Source of the DNA: Clostridiaceae bacterium
GTDB taxonomy: Bacteria > Bacillota > Clostridia > Lachnospirales > Lachnospiraceae
Length of the DNA stretch: 51,279 nucleotides
Assembly (NCBI GenBank): GCA_902362865.1
Contig: CABIYE010000020.1
Span: 1-51,279, forward strand
Reading direction: 5' to 3'
Positions 33,741-42,150 of the stretch are shown here, in pieces. Every line of letters begins with the position of its first letter. Positions within the stretch are counted from its first letter, which is position 1. The position numbers and the translations under genes were made by a program. The notes under the pieces are model-generated. The model did not search any database. It had not been told where the DNA came from and worked only from the letters and a program-made list of their open reading frames with translations.

Positions 33741-35603
33741 CTATAACATTGTATATCTTGCAATAATCTGCTTCGTCATGGACGCAGCATCCAGCAGGAC
33801 TTCTCTTCTGAGTACTTCCACGCTTCCGTGTTCAATATAGTCATCCGGCAGTGCCAGACTAAGGACAGAAACAGGAAGCCTCTTTTCAGACACATATCCC
33901 TGCACCCGCTCACCAAAACCGCCGCACCGTACATTTTCCTCTACTGTCACAAACAACTTATGATTCTTTGCCAGTTCTTCCAGCATCTTTGTATCAACCG
34001 GCTTAACAAATCTTGCATTAATCAGACTGCAGTTATAGCCCGTTTCTTTCAAAGCACGCCTGACCTTCACAGCCTCCTCAAACATATGGCCTACAACTAA
34101 AATTGCAATATCTTCCTCTTCATAAATGATTTCACTCTTCCCATAAACAACAGGAGCACGATATTCTTCAAAACCGTCATATGCCTCTCCCCTTGGATAA
34201 CGAAGGGCGACAGGACCATTAAATCCCACCGCAAAACGCAGCATATCCGCAAGCTCCCACCGATTCTTGGGCGACATCACCGTCATATTGGGCACACTTC
34301 CCATATAAGACAAATCAAAAACACCCTGGTGGGTCTCTCCGTCGCTTCCCACCAGTCCTGCCCGGTCAATGGCAAATACTACCGGAAGTTTCTGAAGCGC
34401 CACATCATGGATAATCTGGTCATATCCACGCTGCAGAAAAGAGGAATATACCGCAAAGACAGGCTTCATTCCGCCTGCCGCAAGTCCCGCCGCAAATGTC
34501 ACTCCATGGGCTTCTGCGATTCCCACGTCAAAAAACCTTGCCGGATAATGCTTCTTAAATTCAGCAAGCCCGGTTCCATCTGCCATTGCCGCTGTAATCA
34601 CTGCTACTTCATGATCTTTCCTTCCAATATCACAAATTACCTTTGAAAACACATCCGTATAAGTATCCTTGCCGCTTCCGGCTTTTGCTTCTCCTGTGGC
34701 AATATGGAAAGGACCTGTCCCATGAAATTTTGCCGGCTCCCTCTCTGCAGGCTTATAACCCTTTCCTTTTTTCGTCAACACATGCAGAAGAACCGGACCT
34801 TCTACCTTCTTTGCCTCTTCAAACGCCCGGCACAGCATCCGGATGTCATGCCCCTTGACCGGTCCCAGATAGGTAATCCCCATATCTTCAAAAAACATCC
34901 CCGGAACCACCAGCTGCTTAATGCTGCTCTTCGTCTTACGGATCTGTTCAATTATCCTGTCTCCTGCTACCGGAATCTGATGAAGGGCATAGGTAACGCC
35001 TTTTTTCAGTCCCGTATAAACATCTGCCGTTCTGAGCTTAGCAAGGTATTTTGACATTCCGCCTACATTTTCAGAAATAGACATATGATTGTCATTCAGC
35101 ACAATAATAAAATTTGCTTTCAGCGGAGCCGCATTATTCAAAGCTTCATACGCCATGCCGCCAGTCAGGGAGCCATCCCCGATTACGGAAACGACATTAT
35201 AATCCTCCCCCCGCAATTCTCTCGCCTGTACATATCCAAGCCCGGCAGAAATGGAGGTGGAGCTGTGACCGGTATCAAATGCATCGCATTCACTTTCTGC
35301 ACGCTTTGGAAAACCACTCATTCCGCCATATTTGCGCAGACCGTCAAATCCTTCTTTCCTTCCTGTCAGAAGCTTATGGGTATAGGCCTGATGTCCCACA
35401 TCCCAGATAATTCTGTCCTGGGGCAGGGTAAATACTTTATGCATCGCCATAGTAAGCTCCACAACTCCAAGATTAGAAGCAAGATGGCCTCCGGTCCTGC
35501 TGATTTTCTCTATCAGGAACTCCCGGATTTCCCCCGCCAGGACTTCCATCTCATCATAATTCAGTTCTTTGATATCATTCGCCTTCTGTATCCGTTCCAA
35601 CAT
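33741..35603 (-). CDS. dxs: 1-Deoxy-D-xylulose-5-phosphate synthase
   Basis: First enzyme of the MEP isoprenoid pathway: pyruvate plus glyceraldehyde-3-phosphate, thiamine diphosphate dependent. 620 aa. ThDP/Mg motif GDGSLTGG (142-149) with a downstream Asn, HSSTS near 113, transketolase central domain (DRAGLVGSDGETHQG) and C-terminal domain. It lies 12 bp after ispA, which uses the pathway products. DXS also feeds thiamine and pyridoxal synthesis in many bacteria. Confidence 0.97.
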   Translation of the reverse strand: MLERIQKANDIKELNYDEMEVLAGEIREFLIEKISRTGGHLASNLGVVELTMAMHKVFTLPQDRIIWDVGHQAYTHKLLTGRKEGFDGLRKYGGMSGFPKRAESECDAFDTGHSSTSISAGLGYVQARELRGEDYNVVSVIGDGSLTGGMAYEALNNAAPLKANFIIVLNDNHMSISENVGGMSKYLAKLRTADVYTGLKKGVTYALHQIPVAGDRIIEQIRKTKSSIKQLVVPGMFFEDMGITYLGPVKGHDIRMLCRAFEEAKKVEGPVLLHVLTKKGKGYKPAEREPAKFHGTGPFHIATGEAKAGSGKDTYTDVFSKVICDIGRKDHEVAVITAAMADGTGLAEFKKHYPARFFDVGIAEAHGVTFAAGLAAGGMKPVFAVYSSFLQRGYDQIIHDVALQKLPVVFAIDRAGLVGSDGETHQGVFDLSYMGSVPNMTVMSPKNRWELADMLRFAVGFNGPVALRYPRGEAYDGFEEYRAPVVYGKSEIIYEEEDIAILVVGHMFEEAVKVRRALKETGYNCSLINARFVKPVDTKMLEELAKNHKLFVTVEENVRCGGFGERVQGYVSEKRLPVSVLSLALPDDYIEHGSVEVLRREVLLDAASMTKQIIARYTML

Positions 35604-35615
35604 AATAAGGACTCC

Positions 35616-36518
35616 TTATTTTTTCCTGTGAATCAGCTCCTTAACCAGCCATTCCAGATAATCATTTTCCCCCGGCAGGCTCTTAAGCAGCGCAATTGCT
35701 TCTTCTGATTCCCGCTCTACGATTTTCTCCGATTCTTCAATTCCAAGTAAAGTCACATACGTTGTCTTCTCATTCTTTTCATCACTGTGGATTGGTTTTC
35801 CCAGAACTTCCGCAGTACTGGTAACATCCAAAATATCATCCTGAATCTGGAATGCCAGTCCTATTTTCTTCGCAATCTGTTCCACCTTCCTGACATCTTC
35901 ATCCGAAGCTTCCGCAAGCACGGCTCCTGTCATCATCGCAGACTCTATCAGCGCCCCTGTCTTTAGATCATAGATAAAATCCAGAATCTCTTTTCCAATT
36001 CTATGGCCTGTCTCTTTCACATCCACAACCTGTCCGCCAATCATACCATAGATTCCCGCCTTGCGCGCCAATATACCAAATGCTTTTCCGGCAGCCGCAC
36101 TTTTCTCCGGGTAAAGTTCAAATGCTTTTGACACTGTCTCAAAAGCATAGTTAAGAAGAGCGTCCCCGGCGAGGATTCCCATATCTTCCCCATACACAAC
36201 ATGGGTCGTCTTTCTGCCTCTCCGGTAATCATCATTATCCATAGCCGGAAGATCATCGTGCACAAGAGAATAGGTATGTATCATCTCAATCGCCGCCATA
36301 AATGGCTCAATTATCTTCCCTTCTCCTCCAAACAGACGGTAAGTCTCCCCCATCAACATGGGACGCAGTCTCTTCCCTCCCGCCATCAGGCTATATTCCA
36401 TCGCCTCCATTATAATCTTTTGGCAGCCTTCTTTTTGGGGAAGGTAATTTCTTAAAACTGCTTCTATCTCTGCCGTTTTTTTCTCACGCAAAACCGCATA
36501 ACTATCTCTAGAATTCAT
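35616..36518 (-). CDS. ispA: Polyprenyl (farnesyl) diphosphate synthase
   Basis: Condenses IPP with allylic diphosphates, usually to C15 or C20. 300 aa. First Asp-rich motif DDLPAMDND (88-96) in the context MIHTYSLVHDDLPAMDNDDYRRG, the bacterial FPP-synthase form with a two-residue insertion; second motif DDILD near 210. GGAG sits 6 nt before the ATG at 36518, which overlaps the end of xseB by 11 bp; a start six codons earlier is less good. Product length is not certain from sequence. Confidence 0.93.
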   Translation of the reverse strand: MNSRDSYAVLREKKTAEIEAVLRNYLPQKEGCQKIIMEAMEYSLMAGGKRLRPMLMGETYRLFGGEGKIIEPFMAAIEMIHTYSLVHDDLPAMDNDDYRRGRKTTHVVYGEDMGILAGDALLNYAFETVSKAFELYPEKSAAAGKAFGILARKAGIYGMIGGQVVDVKETGHRIGKEILDFIYDLKTGALIESAMMTGAVLAEASDEDVRKVEQIAKKIGLAFQIQDDILDVTSTAEVLGKPIHSDEKNEKTTYVTLLGIEESEKIVERESEEAIALLKSLPGENDYLEWLVKELIHRKK

Positions 36519-36732
36519 GCAATTCTCCTTCCTCATCCATCACCAGCATCTTTTTTTCTACTTTATCTATCTTTTCATTACATACTTTCAGCATATCCAT
36601 TCCCTTATGGTAAAGGCGAAAGGATTCCTCCAATGATACTTCTCCTTCCATTCTGGAAATCACTTGCTCCAGTTCCCCAAATGCTTCATCCAGAGACTGT
36701 TCTTTATCATTCAGGCTATTCTTCTCTTCCAT
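36508..36732 (-). CDS. xseB: Exonuclease VII small subunit
   Basis: 74 aa helical protein that binds XseA to form exonuclease VII. The family signature is visible: FGELEQVISRMEGEVSLEESFRLYHKGMDMLKVC. It overlaps xseA by 17 bp and ispA by 11 bp, showing tight translational coupling. Confidence 0.94.
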   Translation of the reverse strand: MEEKNSLNDKEQSLDEAFGELEQVISRMEGEVSLEESFRLYHKGMDMLKVCNEKIDKVEKKMLVMDEEGELHEF

Positions 36733-37945
36733 GCCGTTCCTCCTTCACTCCAGTCACCGCTGCATAGATAATTCCATCCGTCACATAGACAGACAGAATT
36801 TCTTCCTTCTGCACCTGCCCGATACTTTTAATCACATGCTTTTCACCGTCATTTCCGCCTTCTACATAGGAATATCCCCGGTTCAGCTTCCCGATGGGAG
36901 AAAGGCCTTTCATCTTCTCCATGTCAAGCGCCAATCTGTGTCTTGCCACAAGGATCTTCTGATCCATAAGCTGGCGCAGAGCATCCTCCAGCTCCACTGT
37001 CCGCTGTCTCTGCTCCCTGACCTTATTGCCGGGATGCAGATATTTCAGTTTCGTCTGATATCCTGCGAGACGCATCCTTTCTATCTGAAGCTTCTGCTGC
37101 ATTCTCTGTCCCAGCTTTCGCCGGTATTCCTGCATCGTACTGCGAACAATTTGATAATCCCAAACTGCAAGCTCTGCTGCCGCCGAAGGCGTCGGAGCAC
37201 GCAGATCCGCCACAAAGTCTGCAATAGTCGTATCCGTCTCATGGCCAACCGCTGAAATAACCGGAATCTGACACTCAAATATAGCCCTCGCCACCGCTTC
37301 TTCATTAAACACCCACAGATCCTCAATAGAACCGCCGCCTCTTCCTACAATGATAACATCCACTTGCTGCTGCTCCAGCATACGGATTCCGCGGACAATA
37401 CTTTCTTTCGCGCCTTCGCCCTGCACCTGCGCCGGATAAAGGATTAACTGCACGAAAGGATTTCTTCTCCTGCTGATGTTCATAATATCACGGACGGCAG
37501 CGCCCGTGGGAGCCGTCACCACGCCTACCCGTCGTGCGAACTGCGGAATCGGCTTTTTATATTCGGGAGCAAACATTCCCATCTCTTCCAGCTCCCTTTT
37601 CAGCGCCTGAAACCGTTCATAGAGCACACCTTCCCCGTCTAAACGGATCTCTTTTGCATAAAGCTGGTAGGATCCGCCCCGTTCATAGACGCCTACCGTG
37701 CCGAACACAATAACCTGCTGTCCTTCACACATACGAAAAGAGAGTCCGCCTCGCTGCCCCGCGAACATCACGCAGGCAATCAATCCAGACTCATCCTTCA
37801 GTGAAAAATATATATGTCCTGATGTATGGTATTTGCAGTTAGAGACTTCACCCTTCACATAGATATGGTTCATCATGAAGTCCTGTGCAAACATATTTTT
37901 AATATAAGCATTCACCTGTCCGACGGTATATACATTGCCTGCCAT
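36716..37945 (-). CDS. xseA: Exonuclease VII large subunit
   Basis: 409 aa. Single-strand DNA exonuclease. N-terminal OB fold (YTVGQVNAYIK, VKGEVSNCKYHTSGHIYFSLKD), catalytic core (VGVVTAPTGAAVRDI, IIVGRGGGSIEDLW, SAVGHETDTTIADFVADLRAPTPSAAAE), and coiled-coil C-terminus for XseB. The start at 37945 gives the normal N-terminus; upstream codons overlap the nusB tail region and lack conservation. It starts 28 bp after nusB. Confidence 0.95.
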   Translation of the reverse strand: MAGNVYTVGQVNAYIKNMFAQDFMMNHIYVKGEVSNCKYHTSGHIYFSLKDESGLIACVMFAGQRGGLSFRMCEGQQVIVFGTVGVYERGGSYQLYAKEIRLDGEGVLYERFQALKRELEEMGMFAPEYKKPIPQFARRVGVVTAPTGAAVRDIMNISRRRNPFVQLILYPAQVQGEGAKESIVRGIRMLEQQQVDVIIVGRGGGSIEDLWVFNEEAVARAIFECQIPVISAVGHETDTTIADFVADLRAPTPSAAAELAVWDYQIVRSTMQEYRRKLGQRMQQKLQIERMRLAGYQTKLKYLHPGNKVREQRQRTVELEDALRQLMDQKILVARHRLALDMEKMKGLSPIGKLNRGYSYVEGGNDGEKHVIKSIGQVQKEEILSVYVTDGIIYAAVTGVKEERHGREE

Positions 37946-37973
37946 ACCCAAATCCTTACCTTTTCTTCGCCTA

Positions 37974-38369
37974 TTACACGATTTTCGCCAGCACGCCATT
38001 TACAAAAGCAGAGCTGTCATCGCCGCCAAATTGCTTTGCCAGCACAACTGCTTCATTGATGGCTACTGAAACCGGCACATCGTCATCCCATTTCATCTCA
38101 TAAACTGCAAGCCTTAAAATCGTAAGGTCTACTTTGTTCATCCTTCCTGTCTTCCATCCAGTCGTACTGGCATTCAGAAGCGCGTCTATATCCTCCAAAT
38201 GTTCTGCCACTGCCAGCGCTTTCGTCTGAATGTACGCTCTGTCCTTCTCTTTTATATCTTCGAGTTGTCCAAAATAAAGCTGGAGCTGCCCGGGCATCTC
38301 TTCCGGCGAAACAAATTCCAATCCAAACAACACCTTAAAGATATGTTCTCTTAATTCTGATCTCTTCAC
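37974..38369 (-). CDS. nusB: Transcription antitermination factor NusB
   Basis: 131 aa all-helical RNA-binding protein which with NusE (S10) forms the boxA-dependent antitermination complex on rRNA operons. Begins RSELREHIFKVLFGLEF; has the conserved NKVDLTILRLAVYEM and VAINEAVVLAKQFG...FVNGVL. The stop of the Asp23 gene touches its start (no gap). Confidence 0.96.
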   Translation of the reverse strand: MKRSELREHIFKVLFGLEFVSPEEMPGQLQLYFGQLEDIKEKDRAYIQTKALAVAEHLEDIDALLNASTTGWKTGRMNKVDLTILRLAVYEMKWDDDVPVSVAINEAVVLAKQFGGDDSSAFVNGVLAKIV

Positions 38370-38753
38370 TTATGCTTCCTCCGGTACGTCCACTCCGGCA
38401 ACCCGGATATTCACGTCTGCAACCGTAAGTCCGGTCATATTCTCAATTGCTGCCTTCACCTTCTCCTGTACTTTGCCGGATACTTCAACAATGCTGTATC
38501 CATATTTCAGGGTCAGCTTCAGAGACACTGTCACAATCCCTTCCAGAACGTCTACCTTTACTCCTTTTGACAAATTCTTCATGCCCAGCTTTCCGATAAT
38601 CTCCCGTGTGGTATTCCCTGACATAGAAGCGACACCATCCACCTCCATAGCTGCAAGGCCTGCGATGATCGCAACTACTTCATCTGCAATCTTCACTTCA
38701 CCGAGATTTTCATCTGCTTTTATTGTATAAGTATTTCTTTCTTCTTTTCCCAT
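38370..38753 (-). CDS. Asp23/Gls24 family envelope stress protein
   Basis: 127 aa, single Asp23/Gls24 domain (IADEVVAIIAGLAAMEVDGVASM, EVSGKVQEKVKAAIENMTGL). Related proteins (Asp23, AmaP partner, YqhY) are membrane-associated; YqhY sits next to nusB in Bacillus and affects acetyl-CoA carboxylase. This is the first gene of the nusB-recN run, with its own promoter. Confidence 0.92.
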   Translation of the reverse strand: MGKEERNTYTIKADENLGEVKIADEVVAIIAGLAAMEVDGVASMSGNTTREIIGKLGMKNLSKGVKVDVLEGIVTVSLKLTLKYGYSIVEVSGKVQEKVKAAIENMTGLTVADVNIRVAGVDVPEEA

Positions 38754-38800
38754 AATCTTAACCTCGCTTTTCTCGATTATTCTTTCTGCTCTTTTCGACT

Positions 38801-38829
38801 ATTATACCAAATTTATATACGATTGCAAA
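38801..38829 (-). promoter_or_regulatory. Promoter of the Asp23-nusB-...-recN operon
   Basis: TATAAT (38801-38806) with a 17-bp spacer to TTTGCA (38824-38829, 4 of 6 matches). It is the only good promoter seen before the ten-gene run. Confidence 0.55.
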
Positions 38830-38834
38830 GCCTT

Positions 38835-40439
38835 TTATGCCTTTCCGAACTCTGACAGAATGAGTCCTTCATTCCTCTCCAGCGTCATACGGACACTCCA
38901 GTCATTTACAAAGAGCAGAAGCGGTCTTCCTTTTAAATCCTTAATCTTCTTCATATCGGAAGTCCCCACCAGCTTATCCAGATTGATTTCTTCATTCTCA
39001 ATCCATCGGATATGCTCATAAGGCAGGCTGTCCATACGGATTTCCACATTGTATTCATTCTCCAGACGGTACTTGAGCACGTCAAACTGCAGTACTCCTA
39101 CAACGCCCACGATAATCTCTTCCATACCGGTATTGTATTCCTGGAAAATCTGAATTGCGCCCTCCTGTGCAATCTGGTTAATCCCCTTGATGAACTGCTT
39201 TCTCTTCATCGTATCTACCTGGCGTACCCTTGCAAAATGCTCCGGCGCAAATGTCGGTATGCCTTCATAGGCATATTTTTTCGCCGATGTAGTAAGGGTA
39301 TCTCCTATAGAAAAAATCCCCGGATCAAACACACCAATAATATCGCCTCCATAAGCTCTGTCAATCATCTTGCGCTCACTCGCCATCATCTGCTGCGGCT
39401 GCGACAGCCGGACCTTCTTGCCTCCTTGGATATGGAACACTTCCATCCCCGCCTCAAAAGCACCTGAACAAATTCGCATAAACGCAATCCGGTCACGATG
39501 CGCCTTATTCATATTTGCCTGAATCTTAAATACAAAAGCAGAAAACGCTTCCTCTTTCATGGGGTCAATTTCTCCCTGGTCAGAAATTCTTGGAAGAGGA
39601 GATGTCGTCATTTTCAGGAAATGCTCCAGAAAAGTCTCCACCCCAAAATTGGTAAGAGCAGAACCAAAAAAGACCGGAGACAACTCTCCCTTGCTTACCA
39701 ATTCCTGGTCAAACTCAGCTCCGGCTCCGTCCTGCAATTCGATTTCTTCCATCAACTGCAGTCTCTGGGATTCATCAATCAGCCACGTCACTTCCGGATC
39801 ACCAAGCGGAACCTTCTTAACCTGTCCTTGGGTAGTCCCCTTTTTCGTATCGGAAAACAGTTCGATTTCCTTTGTCGCTCTGTCGTACACTCCTTTAAAG
39901 TTCTTACCGGAACCAATCGGCCAGTTGACCGGACAAGTAGCAATCCCCAGCTCATTTTCAATATCATCCAGAAGTTCAAAAGTATCCATTGCCTCCCGGT
40001 CCATCTTATTAATAAAAGTAAAAATCGGGATATGCCGCATGGTACATACTTTAAACAGTTTCCGGGTCTGCGCCTCTACTCCTTTTGACGCATCAATTAC
40101 CATCACAGCAGAATCCGCCGCCATAAGTGTGCGGTAGGTATCCTCCGAAAAATCCTGATGTCCCGGCGTATCCAGGATATTAATACAATAACCCCCATAG
40201 TTAAACTGCAGCACAGAGGATGTTACGGAAATTCCTCTTTCCTTCTCAATCTCCATCCAGTCTGACACCGCATGTCTGGCGGTAGCTTTTCCTTTTACAC
40301 TTCCTGCCTGGTTAATTGCCCCGCCATACAGAAGGAACTTTTCCGTCAGGGTAGTCTTACCTGCATCAGGATGAGATATGATTGCAAACGTCCTTCTTTT
40401 ATTGATCTGTTCTTTTATTTCCTTCGTTATCTCTGACAT
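38835..40439 (-). CDS. prfC: Peptide chain release factor 3
   Basis: GTPase that recycles RF1/RF2 from the ribosome after termination. 534 aa. G1 SHPDAGKT (23-30), effector region, G3 DTPGHQDFSEDTYR, G4 NKMDR; the RF3-specific C-terminal half is complete. I chose ATG at 40439 because AGGAG lies 9 nt upstream and the sequence then starts MSEITKEI. Its promoter is embedded in the spoIIIAH terminator. Confidence 0.96.
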   Translation of the reverse strand: MSEITKEIKEQINKRRTFAIISHPDAGKTTLTEKFLLYGGAINQAGSVKGKATARHAVSDWMEIEKERGISVTSSVLQFNYGGYCINILDTPGHQDFSEDTYRTLMAADSAVMVIDASKGVEAQTRKLFKVCTMRHIPIFTFINKMDREAMDTFELLDDIENELGIATCPVNWPIGSGKNFKGVYDRATKEIELFSDTKKGTTQGQVKKVPLGDPEVTWLIDESQRLQLMEEIELQDGAGAEFDQELVSKGELSPVFFGSALTNFGVETFLEHFLKMTTSPLPRISDQGEIDPMKEEAFSAFVFKIQANMNKAHRDRIAFMRICSGAFEAGMEVFHIQGGKKVRLSQPQQMMASERKMIDRAYGGDIIGVFDPGIFSIGDTLTTSAKKYAYEGIPTFAPEHFARVRQVDTMKRKQFIKGINQIAQEGAIQIFQEYNTGMEEIIVGVVGVLQFDVLKYRLENEYNVEIRMDSLPYEHIRWIENEEINLDKLVGTSDMKKIKDLKGRPLLLFVNDWSVRMTLERNEGLILSEFGKA

Positions 40440-40483
40440 AATCAAACACTCCTGCATCTTCTATTCTTACGCATAATCAATTT

Positions 40484-40512
40484 ATTATAACAAAAAAAGA
40501 ACAGCTATTCAA
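40484..40512 (-). promoter_or_regulatory. Sigma-A promoter of prfC
   Basis: TTGAAT (40507-40512), 17-bp spacer, TATAAT (40484-40489). The -35 box occupies the loop of the spoIIIAH terminator hairpin. Confidence 0.7.
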
Positions 40513-40521
40513 ACTGTTCTT
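40491..40521 (-). terminator. spoIIIA operon terminator
   Basis: On the minus strand AAGAACAG/CTGTTCTT (8 bp) around a 9-nt loop, followed by a run of T. It lies 21 bp after the spoIIIAH stop. Confidence 0.8.
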
Positions 40522-40542
40522 CTTTTATCTTACGGTTTTATC

Positions 40543-41175
40543 TTATTTTTCTTCTGCATATACCGGAGTAATCACTATATTTTCTGCCGCAATCCCCGTT
40601 TTCCTGGAAATAATATCTTCAATCTGCGCCCGGTTCGCATCGCTAAGCTCCGATGCATTGACTACCACATCCGCGCTGTCCGCCGTCAGACTTACCACCG
40701 TCTCCGAGAATCCTTTTGATGAGAGCAGGGTCTCTGCCGCCGCTTCCTTTTCTGCCAGATCTGTCATGGCTATCATCTGGTTTACCGCATCTTCTTTCTG
40801 CGCATCACTTAAATTTTCATTATCAATGATTTCCATCAGGGATTCCTTGTTCTTCGCCCGCACCTGTTCCCTCGTCACCTTCGCCTCCGCAACTACCGCG
40901 CTGGCATCCCCGCTGGTAAGCACTGCCTCTCCCGGTGTCCCTTCCACTGTGCCATCCGCCGCTTCACTATCCTGACTCACTATATCACCGGATGTTTCCG
41001 TCAGATCATCTTCCGATATGTCCAAAAGTTCCTTATTTGCCAGTTCTCCGCTGGTCTGCGCAGCATCATCGCTGCTTCCAAATATTCGTCCTGAGTAGTT
41101 TAAGTACCCCGCCACCGCTATCATAACGGCCAATGCTCCAATAATCACCTGGTTCTTCCGAAATATACGTTTCAC
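40543..41175 (-). CDS. spoIIIAH: SpoIIIAH, channel ring component
   Basis: 210 aa. Mother-cell membrane protein whose periplasmic ring-building domain meets forespore SpoIIQ. One N-terminal helix (QVIIGALAVMIAVAGYL), a long Ser/Thr/Asp/Glu-rich linker, then the YscJ/FliF-like domain (~100-205, ending ITPVYAEEK). Start codon is GTG, with AGGAGG 7 nt upstream. Last gene of the operon, 15 bp after spoIIIAG. Confidence 0.93.
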   Translation of the reverse strand: MKRIFRKNQVIIGALAVMIAVAGYLNYSGRIFGSSDDAAQTSGELANKELLDISEDDLTETSGDIVSQDSEAADGTVEGTPGEAVLTSGDASAVVAEAKVTREQVRAKNKESLMEIIDNENLSDAQKEDAVNQMIAMTDLAEKEAAAETLLSSKGFSETVVSLTADSADVVVNASELSDANRAQIEDIISRKTGIAAENIVITPVYAEEK

Positions 41176-41190
41176 TGTTCATCCTCCTGC

Positions 41191-41808
41191 CTATTTTTGA
41201 TTCAATTTCATTATTTTAATTTTATGCGTGTCTACATCAAATAATGCTTGAACTGCCTCACTAATATCCTGAATCACCACAGGATTATCCCCACCTTCTG
41301 CAATCACCACCACGCCCTCTATTTTCGGACTTATTTCCTTAATGACATAGGGATTCTGTCCCGTGCTGCTCTCTGACATACTGCCATTCTCCCCTACATA
41401 TACCGTTGATTCACTGGAAGAATTATTGACAGTGGTACGGCTTCCACCCTGGCTGTCCTCTTCCTTCACCGATTCGCCACTTGTCTCCCTATCTTTTTCC
41501 ACCACTTTCTCTGCAGAAGTTTTAAATGTAATCATAACCTTTACATTCCCTACTCCCTCCACCTTGGACAGCACATTTGCCAGATGTCTTTCCATATACG
41601 CCGCATATACATCTCCCTGCTCCGAAACAGATATCTCCTGTGCCGTCTCATCAATGGCATCCTCTGTGCCGTCATCATTTTTTCTGCCAGAGGGAAGGGC
41701 TATCACCACCAGCAGAATCCCTGCCAGCAGAAGAATTACCAGGCGATCCTTTGCCATGATTTTCTCTATCATCTTCTTCCCCGTTTTCGGATTCCATTTA
41801 ATGTCCAA
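41191..41808 (-). CDS. spoIIIAG: SpoIIIAG, channel ring component
   Basis: About 205 aa. N-terminal transmembrane helix (RLVILLLAGILLVVIAL), spacer, ring-building motif domain (YMERHLANVLSKVEGVGNVKVMITFKT) with a Gly/Ser/Thr-rich insertion, typical of SpoIIIAG that forms the large periplasmic ring. The start is uncertain: no ATG is well placed. TTG at 41808 has AGGTGGGGG upstream and overlaps the spoIIIAF end by 11 bp; TTG at 41829 and ATG at 41772 are alternatives. Confidence 0.9.
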   Translation of the reverse strand: MDIKWNPKTGKKMIEKIMAKDRLVILLLAGILLVVIALPSGRKNDDGTEDAIDETAQEISVSEQGDVYAAYMERHLANVLSKVEGVGNVKVMITFKTSAEKVVEKDRETSGESVKEEDSQGGSRTTVNNSSSESTVYVGENGSMSESSTGQNPYVIKEISPKIEGVVVIAEGGDNPVVIQDISEAVQALFDVDTHKIKIMKLNQK

Positions 41809-42148
41809 TGCTGATTTCCCCCACCTCAATCTGTATATCGTCTTCTTCCGTAAATTTTTCCGGATCTGCTACATATTCTGATATTTCCAGATTATTCCAT
41901 AATTCTGCTGCTTCTTCCATTTCCCGTCGCTGTTCTTCATATGCCTTTCCCTCATAAATATCCCAGAACCCACTCCCCATCCCCAAAAGCTTAAGAACCG
42001 GCGTCATAAGAAGAATTATCAATATGATTCCCGTAAAAAAGCGGATATATTTCTTATAATCATTTCCCGGCACAATCTGAATAAATGCAGTCACCAGCAC
42101 CATATAACAGGCAATGTTTCTCACCCATTCATAAATATAATCAAACAT
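41798..42148 (-). CDS. spoIIIAF: SpoIIIAF
   Basis: 116 aa. Two N-terminal transmembrane helices (NIACYMVLVTAFIQIV, YIRFFTGIILIILLMTPV), then a short soluble domain. Part of the SpoIIIA channel; B. subtilis SpoIIIAF also has a ring-building fold, although this protein is short. It is 2 bp after spoIIIAE. Confidence 0.93.
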   Translation of the reverse strand: MFDYIYEWVRNIACYMVLVTAFIQIVPGNDYKKYIRFFTGIILIILLMTPVLKLLGMGSGFWDIYEGKAYEEQRREMEEAAELWNNLEISEYVADPEKFTEEDDIQIEVGEISIGH

Positions 42149-42150
42149 CT

